From Arthrobacter sp. (GTDB lineage Bacteria; Actinomycetota; Actinomycetes; Actinomycetales; Micrococcaceae): a stretch of 13,690 nt of DNA. Positions 1 to 7,391 of the stretch are shown here, in pieces (positions within the stretch are counted from its first letter, which is position 1; every line of letters begins with the position of its first letter). Made by a program: the position numbers and the translations under genes. The stretch covers positions 1-13,690 of the forward strand of contig JASLAA010000075.1 in NCBI GenBank assembly GCA_030147325.1. The letters run 5' to 3'. Under the pieces are notes generated by a model. That model made no database searches. It saw only the letters and a program-made list of their open reading frames with translations, and had not been told where the DNA came from.

Positions 1-1644
1 GCCGTCTTCATCGTGGCCGGCAGCGCGCTGGACGGCATGGCCGAGCCGTTCGCCGTGTTCATCCCGTGGCTCGTGCGCCATGCGGTGTCCCTGACGGCGC
101 TCGGCGCGCTCGGGATCGTCGTCGCCGCCAGTATCAGGTCCCGCGCCGACGGCGAGGAGCCGACCGTCCTGCCCCCGGCGCGCAGGGCCGAGTACGCACT
201 CCTGGTCGTGATCTCCGTCGTGCTCTACGTGGCGACCTTCGGCACCGTCTCCGCCCTCCCCATTGCCTACACCACCATCCCGGCGCACATGTGGGCCGGG
301 TTGCGGCTCCGAGCGGGCTGGGCCATGCTGCACGGCCTGGTCAGCGGCGCCTTCCTTCTCGTGTTCACCCTCGCCGGGCTCGGTCCGTTCCAGGAGTTGG
401 GGCCGGGGACGGCGGTCTACGTGGCGCAGTCCTTCATGTTCATCGCCTTCTCGCTCTCTGCAGTCCTGGCCCTCAGCATGGACGAGCGCCGCCGGCTGAT
501 CGCGAGCCTGTACCGTGCGACCGAAGAGGCGACGGCCGCTGCGGAGCTGCGCGACCTCGTCATCGGGCGGATGAACGACGGCGTCCTCGTCGCCGGGCCG
601 GACCAGCGGCTGATCTTCCAGAACGAGACGAGCGAGCGCTGGCTGGGCCCGGATACCGCGGAGCCCGGTGAGGTGTGGCGCCGCGACTACGAGGTCACCA
701 CGCCTTCCGGGGAGCAGTTGCCCGAAGCCGACAACCCGTTGGTGCTGGCGCTCGAAGGCATCGTCACGGAGCGGATGGACCTCGACCTGACCCACCGGTC
801 CGGTGAGGTGATGCACCTGTCCGTCGACGCCATGCCGCTTCCCGGAGGACGGGGCGCCCTCGTCGTGATGCACAACGTCACGAGTGAGCGCGTGCACCAG
901 CGGGATCTCAGCCGGTTCGCCTCCGTGGTGGCTCATGACCTGCTGACGCCGCTGACGGTCTTCGACGGGTGGCTGGAGATGCTCGAGGATCCCGACCTGT
1001 CGCCTGCCGAGCGCCAGGCCAGCGTCGAGAGGCTCCAGCAGGCGAGCCTGCGCATGCGCAACCTGATCCGGAACCTGCTGGCCTACAGCCTGGCGAAGGA
1101 GGAGAAACTCGCTGCCTCGAGGATCGACGTCGGGCGCGTGGCCGAGGGCATCATCGACGTGCGGACCGCACTTCCCGGGACACAGCTGCCGGCAGTCGAC
1201 TTCACGGTCGACGCACCGCACCCCGTCTACGGTGACGAGCGTCTGGTCCTCCAGCTGCTGGAGAACCTGATCGGCAACGCCATGAAGTACGGGCGCGTCG
1301 ACGGCACGGGTGAGGTGACCGTGTCCACCACCCTGGACGAGGCCTCGGGCAGAACGCTGGTGCATGTCAGCGACAACGGCATCGGCATCCCTGACGGTGA
1401 TCTCGAGAGGGTCTTCGACGAGTTCCACCGCTCCGTGAACGGGTTGGGACAGGCCACGGGGACGGGCCTCGGACTGGCGATCTGCCGCCGGATCGCCGAG
1501 AGCCATGGAGGTGGTATCCGGGTGCGCAACCTGGAGGTCGGCGGCGCGGAGTTCACGGTCAGCCTTCCGGCGACGCCGGACCAGCTGCCGGAGGGCATCC
1601 CCCTGGTCGGCGCTGACGACTCCCCGGCCGTTCCGGCGTCGTAG
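1..1644 (+). CDS. Membrane sensor histidine kinase (MASE1-like/PAS/HisKA/HATPase), 5' end outside window
   Basis: The reading frame is open to base 1, so the true start probably lies upstream; GTG at 13 is an in-frame alternative. The first roughly 160 codons form several hydrophobic segments, with a W-rich stretch and an LGPF turn that resemble the end of a MASE1 sensory domain. A PAS-like region follows (about codons 180-295), with the motifs GRMNDGVLV and LIFQNETSERW. The phospho-accepting H-box is VVAHDLLTPLT, with His encoded at 934-936. The ATPase domain shows the N-box ENLIGNAMKYG (from 1261), the G1 box DNGIGIPDG (from 1372), an F-box VFDEFH and the G2 box GTGLGLAI. It should autophosphorylate at the membrane and pass phosphate to a response regulator. 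No regulator gene is in the window, so its partner and signal are unknown. The C-terminal tail beyond the ATPase is short. Kinase identity is secure; the MASE1 label is less so. Confidence 0.93.
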   Translation, partial: AVFIVAGSALDGMAEPFAVFIPWLVRHAVSLTALGALGIVVAASIRSRADGEEPTVLPPARRAEYALLVVISVVLYVATFGTVSALPIAYTTIPAHMWAGLRLRAGWAMLHGLVSGAFLLVFTLAGLGPFQELGPGTAVYVAQSFMFIAFSLSAVLALSMDERRRLIASLYRATEEATAAAELRDLVIGRMNDGVLVAGPDQRLIFQNETSERWLGPDTAEPGEVWRRDYEVTTPSGEQLPEADNPLVLALEGIVTERMDLDLTHRSGEVMHLSVDAMPLPGGRGALVVMHNVTSERVHQRDLSRFASVVAHDLLTPLTVFDGWLEMLEDPDLSPAERQASVERLQQASLRMRNLIRNLLAYSLAKEEKLAASRIDVGRVAEGIIDVRTALPGTQLPAVDFTVDAPHPVYGDERLVLQLLENLIGNAMKYGRVDGTGEVTVSTTLDEASGRTLVHVSDNGIGIPDGDLERVFDEFHRSVNGLGQATGTGLGLAICRRIAESHGGGIRVRNLEVGGAEFTVSLPATPDQLPEGIPLVGADDSPAVPAS

Positions 1645-1653
1645 GTCCAGTCC

Positions 1654-1684
1654 GTGCCACCCGGGGTACCACCCGGCGTGGCAC
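1654..1684. terminator. Hairpin between convergent genes (candidate bidirectional terminator)
   Basis: GTGCCAC at 1654-1660 pairs with GTGGCAC at 1678-1684. The stem continues inward as CCGGG/CCCGG (1661-1665 with 1672-1676) with one bulged C at 1677 and a 6-nt loop. It lies downstream of both the kinase gene and the convergent epimerase-family gene. There is no T-run, as is usual in high-GC actinobacteria, so termination is inferred from structure and position. Confidence 0.55.
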
Positions 1685-1726
1685 CGGAAGCACTCCGCCG
1701 CCCGGGCCCGGGCGACATCACGCAGC

Positions 1727-2803
1727 TCAGCCCCGGCCTCGCCCGAACATCTTCGGTGACCCACCATGGCCCTCGCCGCCGCGCAGGCCCGCCAGTACCT
1801 CGGCCATCGCTTCCCGCGAGGAATGCTCCGGGTACCACCCCAGCTCCGTGCGGGCGCGGGTCGTGTCCATGACGGGGCTCTGCGCGGCCATGTCGATCCA
1901 CCCCGGGTCGGTGCGCTGCAGGCCCAGGCCCCAGCTCGCCGCGACGACGAACCGCAGGAGGCGGACAGGGATGCCGATGATCCGGCGCGCTCCGAGCAGA
2001 TCGGCCACGCGTTCCGGGGTGAGTTCGGGTTCTGCGGCGATGTTGTAGGCGCCGGAGGCCCGGCGCACGATCACGCGCCAGAAGGCTTCCGCGACGTCGT
2101 CGGCGTGGACCGCCTGGAAGACGAAGGCCGCCGGGACGGGGAGCACAGGAAGGGGTAGCCCACCCAGCAGCACCTTCGGGACCAGGGGCCCGAGGAAGTA
2201 GCGTCCCACCTCGCTGCCCGCCTGCCCCTGGAAGATCAGGCCGGGCCGCAACCGCGCCACGGGGATCTCCGGGTACTCCTCCTCGAAGGCGTCGAGCAGC
2301 CGTTCCTGCTCGGCCTTGTGACGGCTGTAGTGCGAGGACACGATGCCGTCCGTCGGCCAGGACTCGTCCCTGCGGGTGTCCTTGGCCGACCGTGAATACG
2401 CCCCGACGGAGGAGGCGCAGATGAACTGGCGCACGCCGGCGGTTCCGGCGGCGGACAGGGCGTTGGCCGTGCCCGTGACGTTGGTGCGGTGCATGGCCGG
2501 TTCATCCCGGTTCGGCTGGATCGCCCAGGCCAGGTGCACGACGGCGTCGACCCCGCGCAGCGCGAGCGTCAGGGCGTCCCGGCCGTCATCCGTCCCGATG
2601 TCGATGGCATGCCAGTCGACGCCGTCGTACGGCGCCCGGGTCGTGTCGGGAACGGTCCGTGCCACCGCCGTGATGGAGATACCGTCGACGTCCGTGTCGT
2701 AGGCCGACCGCTGGATCGCCTCACGATCGCGCACTGCCTGCTGCAGGCGGGACAGGAGTGCGGTGCCGACGTTTCCTGTCGCGCCGATGACTGCGATGCG
2801 CAT
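1727..2803 (-). CDS. NAD(P)-dependent epimerase/dehydratase-family protein (extended SDR)
   Basis: Start is ATG at 2803-2801, preceded by a strong AGGAGG (2814-2809, spacing 5 nt); a longer frame upstream has no such site. The 358-residue product begins MRIAVIGATGNVG, the Rossmann dinucleotide-binding motif (GATGNVG, residues 7-13). It has the extended-SDR catalytic pattern: the ICASSVGAYSR block around Ser131/Ser132 and Tyr159-x3-Lys163 in SSHYSRHKAEQ. A conserved-type LRPGLIFQ segment follows at about 186-192, and the VHADDVAEAF block near 232 is typical of NAD-dependent epimerase/dehydratase proteins. Substrate cannot be told from sequence; sugar nucleotide, steroid-like or other small molecules are all possible. 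It stands alone, convergent with the kinase gene and divergent from the YihY-family gene. The C-terminal tail is Gly-rich (GGEGHGGSP) and likely disordered. Confidence 0.9.
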   Translation of the reverse strand: MRIAVIGATGNVGTALLSRLQQAVRDREAIQRSAYDTDVDGISITAVARTVPDTTRAPYDGVDWHAIDIGTDDGRDALTLALRGVDAVVHLAWAIQPNRDEPAMHRTNVTGTANALSAAGTAGVRQFICASSVGAYSRSAKDTRRDESWPTDGIVSSHYSRHKAEQERLLDAFEEEYPEIPVARLRPGLIFQGQAGSEVGRYFLGPLVPKVLLGGLPLPVLPVPAAFVFQAVHADDVAEAFWRVIVRRASGAYNIAAEPELTPERVADLLGARRIIGIPVRLLRFVVAASWGLGLQRTDPGWIDMAAQSPVMDTTRARTELGWYPEHSSREAMAEVLAGLRGGEGHGGSPKMFGRGRG

Positions 2804-2862
2804 GATCTCCTCCTGGGCGTGGTTCGGGGGGCACGTACGAGTGCCGATCGGAACTGGACTAC

Positions 2863-2874
2863 TAAGCAAGCTTA
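2863..2874. promoter_or_regulatory. Palindrome TAAGC-AA-GCTTA in divergent promoter region
   Basis: A perfect 5+5 bp inverted repeat with a 2-nt centre sits in the 142-bp gap between the divergent epimerase-family and YihY-family genes. On the minus strand TAAGCT (2874-2869) and on the plus strand TATGGT (2873-2878) resemble -10 hexamers, so the palindrome overlaps plausible start regions for both genes. It could be an operator for a dimeric repressor. I do not recognise the regulator, and no transcription start is proven. A GGAAC (2850-2854) lies at roughly -35 distance from TATGGT, which would be compatible with an ECF sigma factor, but that is weak. Confidence 0.4.
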
Positions 2875-2945
2875 TGGTGCAGTTGGAGCAGACGGTAGTC
2901 AGAAGAAGCCGACCCCGGCAACGGGGTCAGACCCGGGAGGTATCC

Positions 2946-4037
2946 GTGAGCAGCAACAGCAGGGTGCGCGGCGACGCCAAGAGCGAAGCAGGCGAAAGGG
3001 CGCAGAACGCGCCCGATCCGAACGATCCGCGCAAGCCGGACGATCCGAAGGACGTCAAGAAGCCGGCCTGGAAGTACGTCTTCAAGCGGTCTGTCAGCGA
3101 GTTCGGCAAGGACCAGTGCACCGATCTCGCGGCGGCACTGACCTACTACGCGGTGCTGGCCATCTTCCCGGGCATCCTGGCGCTGCTGTCCCTGCTGGGG
3201 CTCTTCGGCCAGGCGGAGAACACGACCAACCAGGTCATGGGGATCCTCGGGGAGTTCGCACCGCAGCAGACACTCGACACCATCGAACCCCTCATCCAGA
3301 ATCTCGCCTCCAACCAGGCAGCAGGCCTGACCTTCGTCATCGGCCTCCTCGGCGCCATCTGGTCGGCCTCGGGCTACGTCAACGCCTTCTCGCGTGCGAT
3401 GAACCGGGTCTACGAGGTGGAGGAGGGCCGCGGCTTCATCAAGCTGCGTCCGCAGATGCTGCTCGTCACGATCATCGTCCTGGTCCTGATCGTGCTGATG
3501 GGCCTCATGCTCGTGCTCTCCGGACCCGTCGCAGAGGCGGTCGGCAACACCATCGGCCTGGGCAGTACCGCGGTGACCATCTGGAACATCGCCAAGTGGC
3601 CCGTCATGGTGCTCTTCGCGGTCCTCATGATCGCCGTGCTCTACTACGGTGCCCCGAACATCAAGCAGCCGAAGTTCCGCTGGATGAGTCTGGGTGGATT
3701 CATCGCCCTGATCGTCCTGGCGATCACCACGGCCGCCTTCTCCATCTACGTGGCGAATTCCAGTAGCTATGAGGCAACCTACGGTGCCATCGCCGGTGTC
3801 GTCATCCTGCTCCTGTGGATCTGGCTCGCGAACCTGTCGCTCCTCTTCGGCGTGGAGTTCGACGCCGAGATGGAGCGTGGCCGCCAGCTGCAGGGCGGGA
3901 TCGAGGCGGAGGAGACCATCCAGCTTCCGCCGCGGGACTCGAAGGCCGCCGAGAAGAAGGCCGAGAAGCACCGCAAAATCGTCAACGAGGGGCGCGAGCT
4001 CCGGGAGAAGTACGGCAGGGAGTCCGCCCGCTCGTAG
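2946..4037 (+). CDS. YihY/BrkB-family integral membrane protein
   Basis: The GTG start at 2946 is chosen because GGGAGG (2935-2940) sits just upstream; the open frame further upstream runs into the divergent promoter region and has no such site. The 363-residue product starts with about 40 charged, Pro/Asp/Lys-rich residues. The YihY/BrkB core follows: ALTYYAVLAIFPGILALLSL from about residue 64, then a SASGYVNAFSRAMNRVYE block and further hydrophobic segments. One of these, IAGVVILLLWIWLANLSLLFGVEFDAEMER, carries the family's typical ending. The C-terminal roughly 45 residues are Lys/Glu-rich and cytosolic. Members were once called ribonuclease BN in error; the actual role (membrane transport or envelope function) is unsettled. 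It is monocistronic, divergent from the epimerase-family gene and followed by a strong hairpin. Confidence 0.93.
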   Translation: MSSNSRVRGDAKSEAGERAQNAPDPNDPRKPDDPKDVKKPAWKYVFKRSVSEFGKDQCTDLAAALTYYAVLAIFPGILALLSLLGLFGQAENTTNQVMGILGEFAPQQTLDTIEPLIQNLASNQAAGLTFVIGLLGAIWSASGYVNAFSRAMNRVYEVEEGRGFIKLRPQMLLVTIIVLVLIVLMGLMLVLSGPVAEAVGNTIGLGSTAVTIWNIAKWPVMVLFAVLMIAVLYYGAPNIKQPKFRWMSLGGFIALIVLAITTAAFSIYVANSSSYEATYGAIAGVVILLLWIWLANLSLLFGVEFDAEMERGRQLQGGIEAEETIQLPPRDSKAAEKKAEKHRKIVNEGRELREKYGRESARS

Positions 4038-4053
4038 CGGCATCCCCGGAGAA

Positions 4054-4089
4054 CAGGAGGCCCGGTCGCGTCGGCGGCCGGGCCTCCTG
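4054..4089 (+). terminator. Strong GC hairpin after the YihY-family gene
   Basis: CAGGAGGCCCGG (4054-4065) and CCGGGCCTCCTG (4078-4089) form a perfect 12-bp stem with a 12-nt loop that can pair further inside. It starts 17 nt after the stop codon and lies just before the next gene's promoter. There is no T-tract, so this is a non-canonical (I-type) terminator candidate. Confidence 0.7.
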
Positions 4090-4104
4090 CATGTCCGCCG
4101 GTCC

Positions 4105-4110
4105 TAGACT
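4105..4110 (+). promoter_or_regulatory. -10 element TAGACT for leaderless transcription
   Basis: TAGACT fits the TANNNT actinobacterial -10 pattern and ends 6 nt before the ATG at 4117. Transcription would therefore begin at or next to the start codon. There is no Shine-Dalgarno sequence in the gap (GGCAGC), which agrees with a leaderless mRNA. No clear -35 is seen. Confidence 0.55.
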
Positions 4111-4116
4111 GGCAGC

Positions 4117-5127
4117 ATGACCGATACGCAGCAGCCCGACGCCTCCGACCACAGCACCAAGGGGGCTTACGTGACCTCCGGCGAGGAGTTCACCCGCGAT
4201 ACCCAGTACATCGAGACGAGGATCACGCGCGATGGCGCGGAAGGGTACCCGGTCGAAGCCGGCCGGTACCACCTCGTCGCCGCGCGTGCCTGCCCGTGGG
4301 CGAACCGCGCCATCATCGTGCGGCATCTCCTCGGGCTCGAGGATGCCATCTCGCTCGGGACCCCGGGACCGACGCACGACAGCCGGTCCTGGACCTTCGA
4401 CCTGGACCCCGACGGCCGCGACCCGGTGCTCGGCATCGAGCGGCTCCAGGAAGCCTTCTTCAGGCGCGACCCGAACTATTCACGAGGGATCACGGTCCCC
4501 GCCATCGTGGATACCACGACAGGCGCCGTCGTGACCAACAACTTCCCCCAGATCACCCTGGACTTCTCGAGCGAGTGGACCGAGTTCCACCGGGAGGGCG
4601 CACCAGACCTGTACCCCGAGGCACTCCGCGAGGAGATCGACCTGGTGAACCGGCGGGTGTTCACGGAGGTCAACAACGGCGTCTATCGCTGCGGTTTCGC
4701 GGGATCCCAGGAGGCGTACGAGTCCGCGTACGACCGACTGTTCACCGCCCTGGACTGGCTGGAGGACCGGCTGACCACGCAGCGGTTCCTGGTGGGGGAC
4801 ACCATCACGGAGGCCGATGTGCGCCTGTTCACCACACTGGTCCGGTTCGACCCCGTGTATCACGGCCATTTCAAGTGCAACCGGAACAAGCTGACGGAGA
4901 TGCCTGCACTCTGGGGGTATGCGCGGGACCTCTTCCAGACGCCGGGCTTCGGGGACACCATCGACTTCGAGCAGATCAAGCAGCACTACTACATCGTGCA
5001 TGAGGACATCAACCCCACCGGCATCGTCCCCAAGGGCCCGGATCTGTCCGGTTGGACCACGGACCACGGGCGGGAGTCCCTGGGCGGAAGGCCCTTCGGG
5101 AACGGTACGGCGCCGGTCCTCGCCTAG
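4117..5127 (+). CDS. Glutathionyl-hydroquinone reductase-type (Xi-class GST-fold) enzyme
   Basis: This 336-residue protein has the layout of the EcfA/YqjG/PcpF family. The N-terminal thioredoxin fold carries RYHLVAARACPWANRAIIVR, with the catalytic Cys59 in ACPWA. A VPAIVDTTTGAVVTNNFPQI block follows, where NNF replaces the usual NES of related proteins. The helical GST C-domain contains QRFLVGDTITEADVRLFTTLVRFDPVYHGHFKCN and ends with the IKQHYYIVHEDINPTGIVPKGP block typical of the family. Known relatives reduce glutathionyl-hydroquinones or similar mixed thioethers. Most actinobacteria make mycothiol instead of glutathione, so the physiological thiol here may be mycothiol; that is inference. 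The likely location is cytosolic. The gene is monocistronic, with a leaderless promoter in front and a perfect hairpin behind. Confidence 0.9.
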   Translation: MTDTQQPDASDHSTKGAYVTSGEEFTRDTQYIETRITRDGAEGYPVEAGRYHLVAARACPWANRAIIVRHLLGLEDAISLGTPGPTHDSRSWTFDLDPDGRDPVLGIERLQEAFFRRDPNYSRGITVPAIVDTTTGAVVTNNFPQITLDFSSEWTEFHREGAPDLYPEALREEIDLVNRRVFTEVNNGVYRCGFAGSQEAYESAYDRLFTALDWLEDRLTTQRFLVGDTITEADVRLFTTLVRFDPVYHGHFKCNRNKLTEMPALWGYARDLFQTPGFGDTIDFEQIKQHYYIVHEDINPTGIVPKGPDLSGWTTDHGRESLGGRPFGNGTAPVLA

Positions 5128-5134
5128 GGTCGGG

Positions 5135-5164
5135 AGGGCTGCCACGGTGGGTCGTGGCAGCCCT
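5135..5164 (+). terminator. Perfect hairpin after the GST-fold gene
   Basis: AGGGCTGCCAC (5135-5145) pairs with GTGGCAGCCCT (5154-5164), an 11-bp perfect stem with an 8-nt loop that can close by one more G-C pair. It begins 8 nt after the stop codon and separates this gene from the iron-uptake operon. There is no T-run. Confidence 0.75.
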
Positions 5165-5211
5165 GCCGATGCGCGATTAGGGAACAGATCCGTTTCGTAT
5201 TGCAGCGGAGC

Positions 5212-5230
5212 GTAGGCTAGCCTTACTTCA
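5212..5230 (+). promoter_or_regulatory. DtxR/IdeR-type iron box upstream of siderophore-uptake operon
   Basis: GTAGGCTAGCCTTACTTCA matches the DtxR/IdeR 19-bp operator TTAGGTTAGCCTAACCTAA at 14 of 19 positions by eye, including the core AGGnTAGCCT. It lies 29 nt before the ATG at 5259. Possible -10 hexamers TAGGCT (5213-5218) and TAGCCT (5218-5223) fall inside it, so Fe2+-loaded repressor would block RNA polymerase directly. The downstream gene functions fit iron control. No confident -35 was found. Confidence 0.8.
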
Positions 5231-5258
5231 GACCGATGGACCGGCTGAGGGAGGCGTC

Positions 5259-6317
5259 ATGGCAGTTCAGGCCTCAGCGCTGCGCCCGTCGCCGGGCATC
5301 CCGGTCCGTCGGCGGAAGCCCTCGACGCCGCGCATGGTCGGGAAGCTCGTCCTCGCCGGGCTCGTCCTGATCCTGTTCTGTTTCGCATCGCTCACCATCG
5401 GCGCCCGATCCATCGGGGCCGGCACCCTGATCGAGGCCGTGACGGCCTTCGACCCGTCGAACGGGGACCACGCGGTGGTGCTCTCCCGTGTGCCCCGAAC
5501 CGTCGTCGGGCTCCTGGCCGGCGCCGCGTTGGCGACCGCCGGAGCTGCCCTGCAGGGCATCGCCAGGAACCCGCTCGCCGATCCGGGCATCCTCGGCATC
5601 AACGCCGGCGCCTCTCTCGCCGTCGTGACCGGCATCTACCTCTTCGGTCTCGCCAGCGCGTCCGCCTACATCTGGTTCGCGTTCGCCGGCGCCGGAGCGG
5701 CGGCCCTCGTGGTCTACGCCGTGGCCAGCCTCGGGAGGGAGGGCGCGACGCCGGTCAAACTCGCCCTCGCGGGCGCGGCCCTCGCAGCAGGACTGGCGAG
5801 CCTCACCAACGCCGTCCTGGTCTCCAGCCAGGAGACCCTCGACTCCTTCCGCTTCTGGCAGGTGGGCACCCTGTCCGGCCGTGGCTGGGACGTGATCGGC
5901 GCCGTCGCCCCGTTCCTCCTGGCAGGGCTGCTGCTGACCCTCACCACGGGCAAGGTCCTCAACAGCCTTGCCCTGGGCGACGACGTCGCGCGCGGCCTCG
6001 GCCAGAACGTCGGTCTCGCGCGCGGCATCACAGCGCTCGGCGTCGTCATCATGTGCGGCGCCGCCACCGCTCTGGCGGGACCCATCGCCTTCGTCGGCCT
6101 GGTCATCCCGCACACGGTGCGCCTCGTCGTCGGCGCGGACTACCGCTGGATCCTGCCGTTCTCCGCAATCCTCGGGCCTGTGCTGCTGCTCGGCGCCGAT
6201 GTCATCGGCCGGGTCATCCTTCCACCGGGCGAGGTCCAGGTGGGCATCATGACGGCCGTCGTCGGCGCCCCGTTCTTCGTCTGGCTCGTCCGCCGCCGCA
6301 GGATGGCACAGCTATGA
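5259..6317 (+). CDS. FecCD-family iron-siderophore ABC transporter permease, first subunit (FepD-like)
   Basis: ATG at 5259 has GGGAGG (5249-5254) five bases ahead. The 352-residue product has a short basic cytosolic N-terminus and then many hydrophobic helices. Hallmarks of BtuC/FecCD permeases are RVPRTVVGLLAGAALATAGAALQG, followed by ARNPLADPGILGINAGASL and later ALAGPIAFVGLVIPHTVRLV, which forms the cytoplasmic coupling region that contacts the ATPase. The end, GEVQVGIMTAVVGAPFFVWLVRRR, is the family's usual C-terminus. It would form half of the inner-membrane channel with the next gene product. Its stop codon overlaps the next start (ATGA). It is the first gene of the iron-box operon. 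Confidence 0.95.
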   Translation: MAVQASALRPSPGIPVRRRKPSTPRMVGKLVLAGLVLILFCFASLTIGARSIGAGTLIEAVTAFDPSNGDHAVVLSRVPRTVVGLLAGAALATAGAALQGIARNPLADPGILGINAGASLAVVTGIYLFGLASASAYIWFAFAGAGAAALVVYAVASLGREGATPVKLALAGAALAAGLASLTNAVLVSSQETLDSFRFWQVGTLSGRGWDVIGAVAPFLLAGLLLTLTTGKVLNSLALGDDVARGLGQNVGLARGITALGVVIMCGAATALAGPIAFVGLVIPHTVRLVVGADYRWILPFSAILGPVLLLGADVIGRVILPPGEVQVGIMTAVVGAPFFVWLVRRRRMAQL

Positions 6318-7390
6318 GTACGGGGCTGCGCGAGCGGCCGGCGGTTCCGGTGACCGTCCCCGGGAACGCCGCGGCCGGCCTCGCCGCCGACCGCAGGCGG
6401 CGCCGTCGGGCGACGGCCGGCAGGATGGCGGTGGTAGGGGTCGTCGTCGTCGTGCTCTTCGCGGTGAACGTCCTGCTCGGTTCCTACACGGTCACCATCC
6501 CTGACCTCTTCCGGATCCTCAATGGTGCGGACATCCCCGGCGCCAGCTTCATCGTCCTCGAAGCGAAGCTGCCGCGCGCCGTCACGGGTCTGCTGGTCGG
6601 AGCTGCCTTCGGCATCGCCGGTGCCGTCTTCCAGACCATGCTGCGCAATCCGCTCGCCAGCCCCGACATCATCGGCATCAGTTACGGCGCGAGCGCCTCC
6701 GCGGTGGCGGCGATCGTGCTCTTCGGTGCTGCCGGCGCAGCGGTGTCCGCGTCGGCGCTCGTCGGCGCGCTGGTGGTCGCGTCGGTGATCTATCTCATCT
6801 CGCGCCGCGGGGGAGTCGCAGGGTATCGCCTCATCCTCGTGGGAATCGGGTTCGCGGCGGTCATGCACGCCCTGGTGAACTTCCTCATCACCCGCACCGA
6901 CCTCCGGACGGCATCCGAGGCGGTCCTGTGGCTCAGCGGATCGCTCAACTCGAGCACCTGGGACCGGGTCACGGTGCTCCTGTGCTGCCTGCTGGTCCTC
7001 CTGCCGGCCGCCGCCCTGCTGGCCCGCAATCTGCGGGGTCTGGAACTGGGGGACGACGCCGCCGCCGGGCTCGGCCTGCGCGTGGAGGCCTCGCGGCTGG
7101 GACTCATGATCACGGCGGTCGCGCTCGCCGCCGTGGCCACAGCAGCTGCCGGGCCCGTCGCGTCGGTCGCCTTCCTGTCCGGGCCGATCGCCCGGAGGCT
7201 CCTCGACAACCGGCCGTCGCTCGGTATGGCCGCGCTCGTGGGTGCGGTGATCGTCCTCGGCGCGGACTTCACGGCAGCCAACCTCGTGCCCGGGACATCG
7301 CTGCCCGTCGGCGTCATCACGGGGGCGCTGGGCGCCCCGTTCCTGCTGTGGCTGCTCGCCACGGCCAACCGCTCGGGCCAGGGAGGCTGA
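6314..7390 (+). CDS. FecCD-family iron-siderophore ABC transporter permease, second subunit (FepG-like)
   Basis: The start is the ATG at 6314, within an ATGA overlap with the preceding permease, which points to translational coupling. The 358-residue protein has about 40 cytosolic residues with an Arg-rich run (ADRRRRRRATAGR). Transmembrane helices then carry the FecCD landmarks KLPRAVTGLLVGAAFGIAGAVFQ, LRNPLASPDIIGISYGASAS, GPVASVAFLSGPIARRL and the terminal LPVGVITGALGAPFLLWLL. It pairs with the upstream permease as a heterodimer; the two are related but clearly different sequences. The ATPase gene starts 1 nt after its stop. Confidence 0.95.
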   Translation: MSTGLRERPAVPVTVPGNAAAGLAADRRRRRRATAGRMAVVGVVVVVLFAVNVLLGSYTVTIPDLFRILNGADIPGASFIVLEAKLPRAVTGLLVGAAFGIAGAVFQTMLRNPLASPDIIGISYGASASAVAAIVLFGAAGAAVSASALVGALVVASVIYLISRRGGVAGYRLILVGIGFAAVMHALVNFLITRTDLRTASEAVLWLSGSLNSSTWDRVTVLLCCLLVLLPAAALLARNLRGLELGDDAAAGLGLRVEASRLGLMITAVALAAVATAAAGPVASVAFLSGPIARRLLDNRPSLGMAALVGAVIVLGADFTAANLVPGTSLPVGVITGALGAPFLLWLLATANRSGQGG

Positions 7391-7391
7391 C

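Noticed and set aside
2862..4043. Long minus-strand reading frame opposite the YihY-family gene (393 codons), and similar long antisense frames elsewhere
   Set aside because: Their compositions (His/Asp/Arg/Gly-rich, no domains) are those of high-GC shadow frames. The plus-strand frames carry recognisable domains and ribosome binding sites.
5171..5186. Possible second DtxR/IdeR box around GATTAGGGAACAGATC
   Set aside because: Only the AGG half resembles the operator; there is no matching second half.
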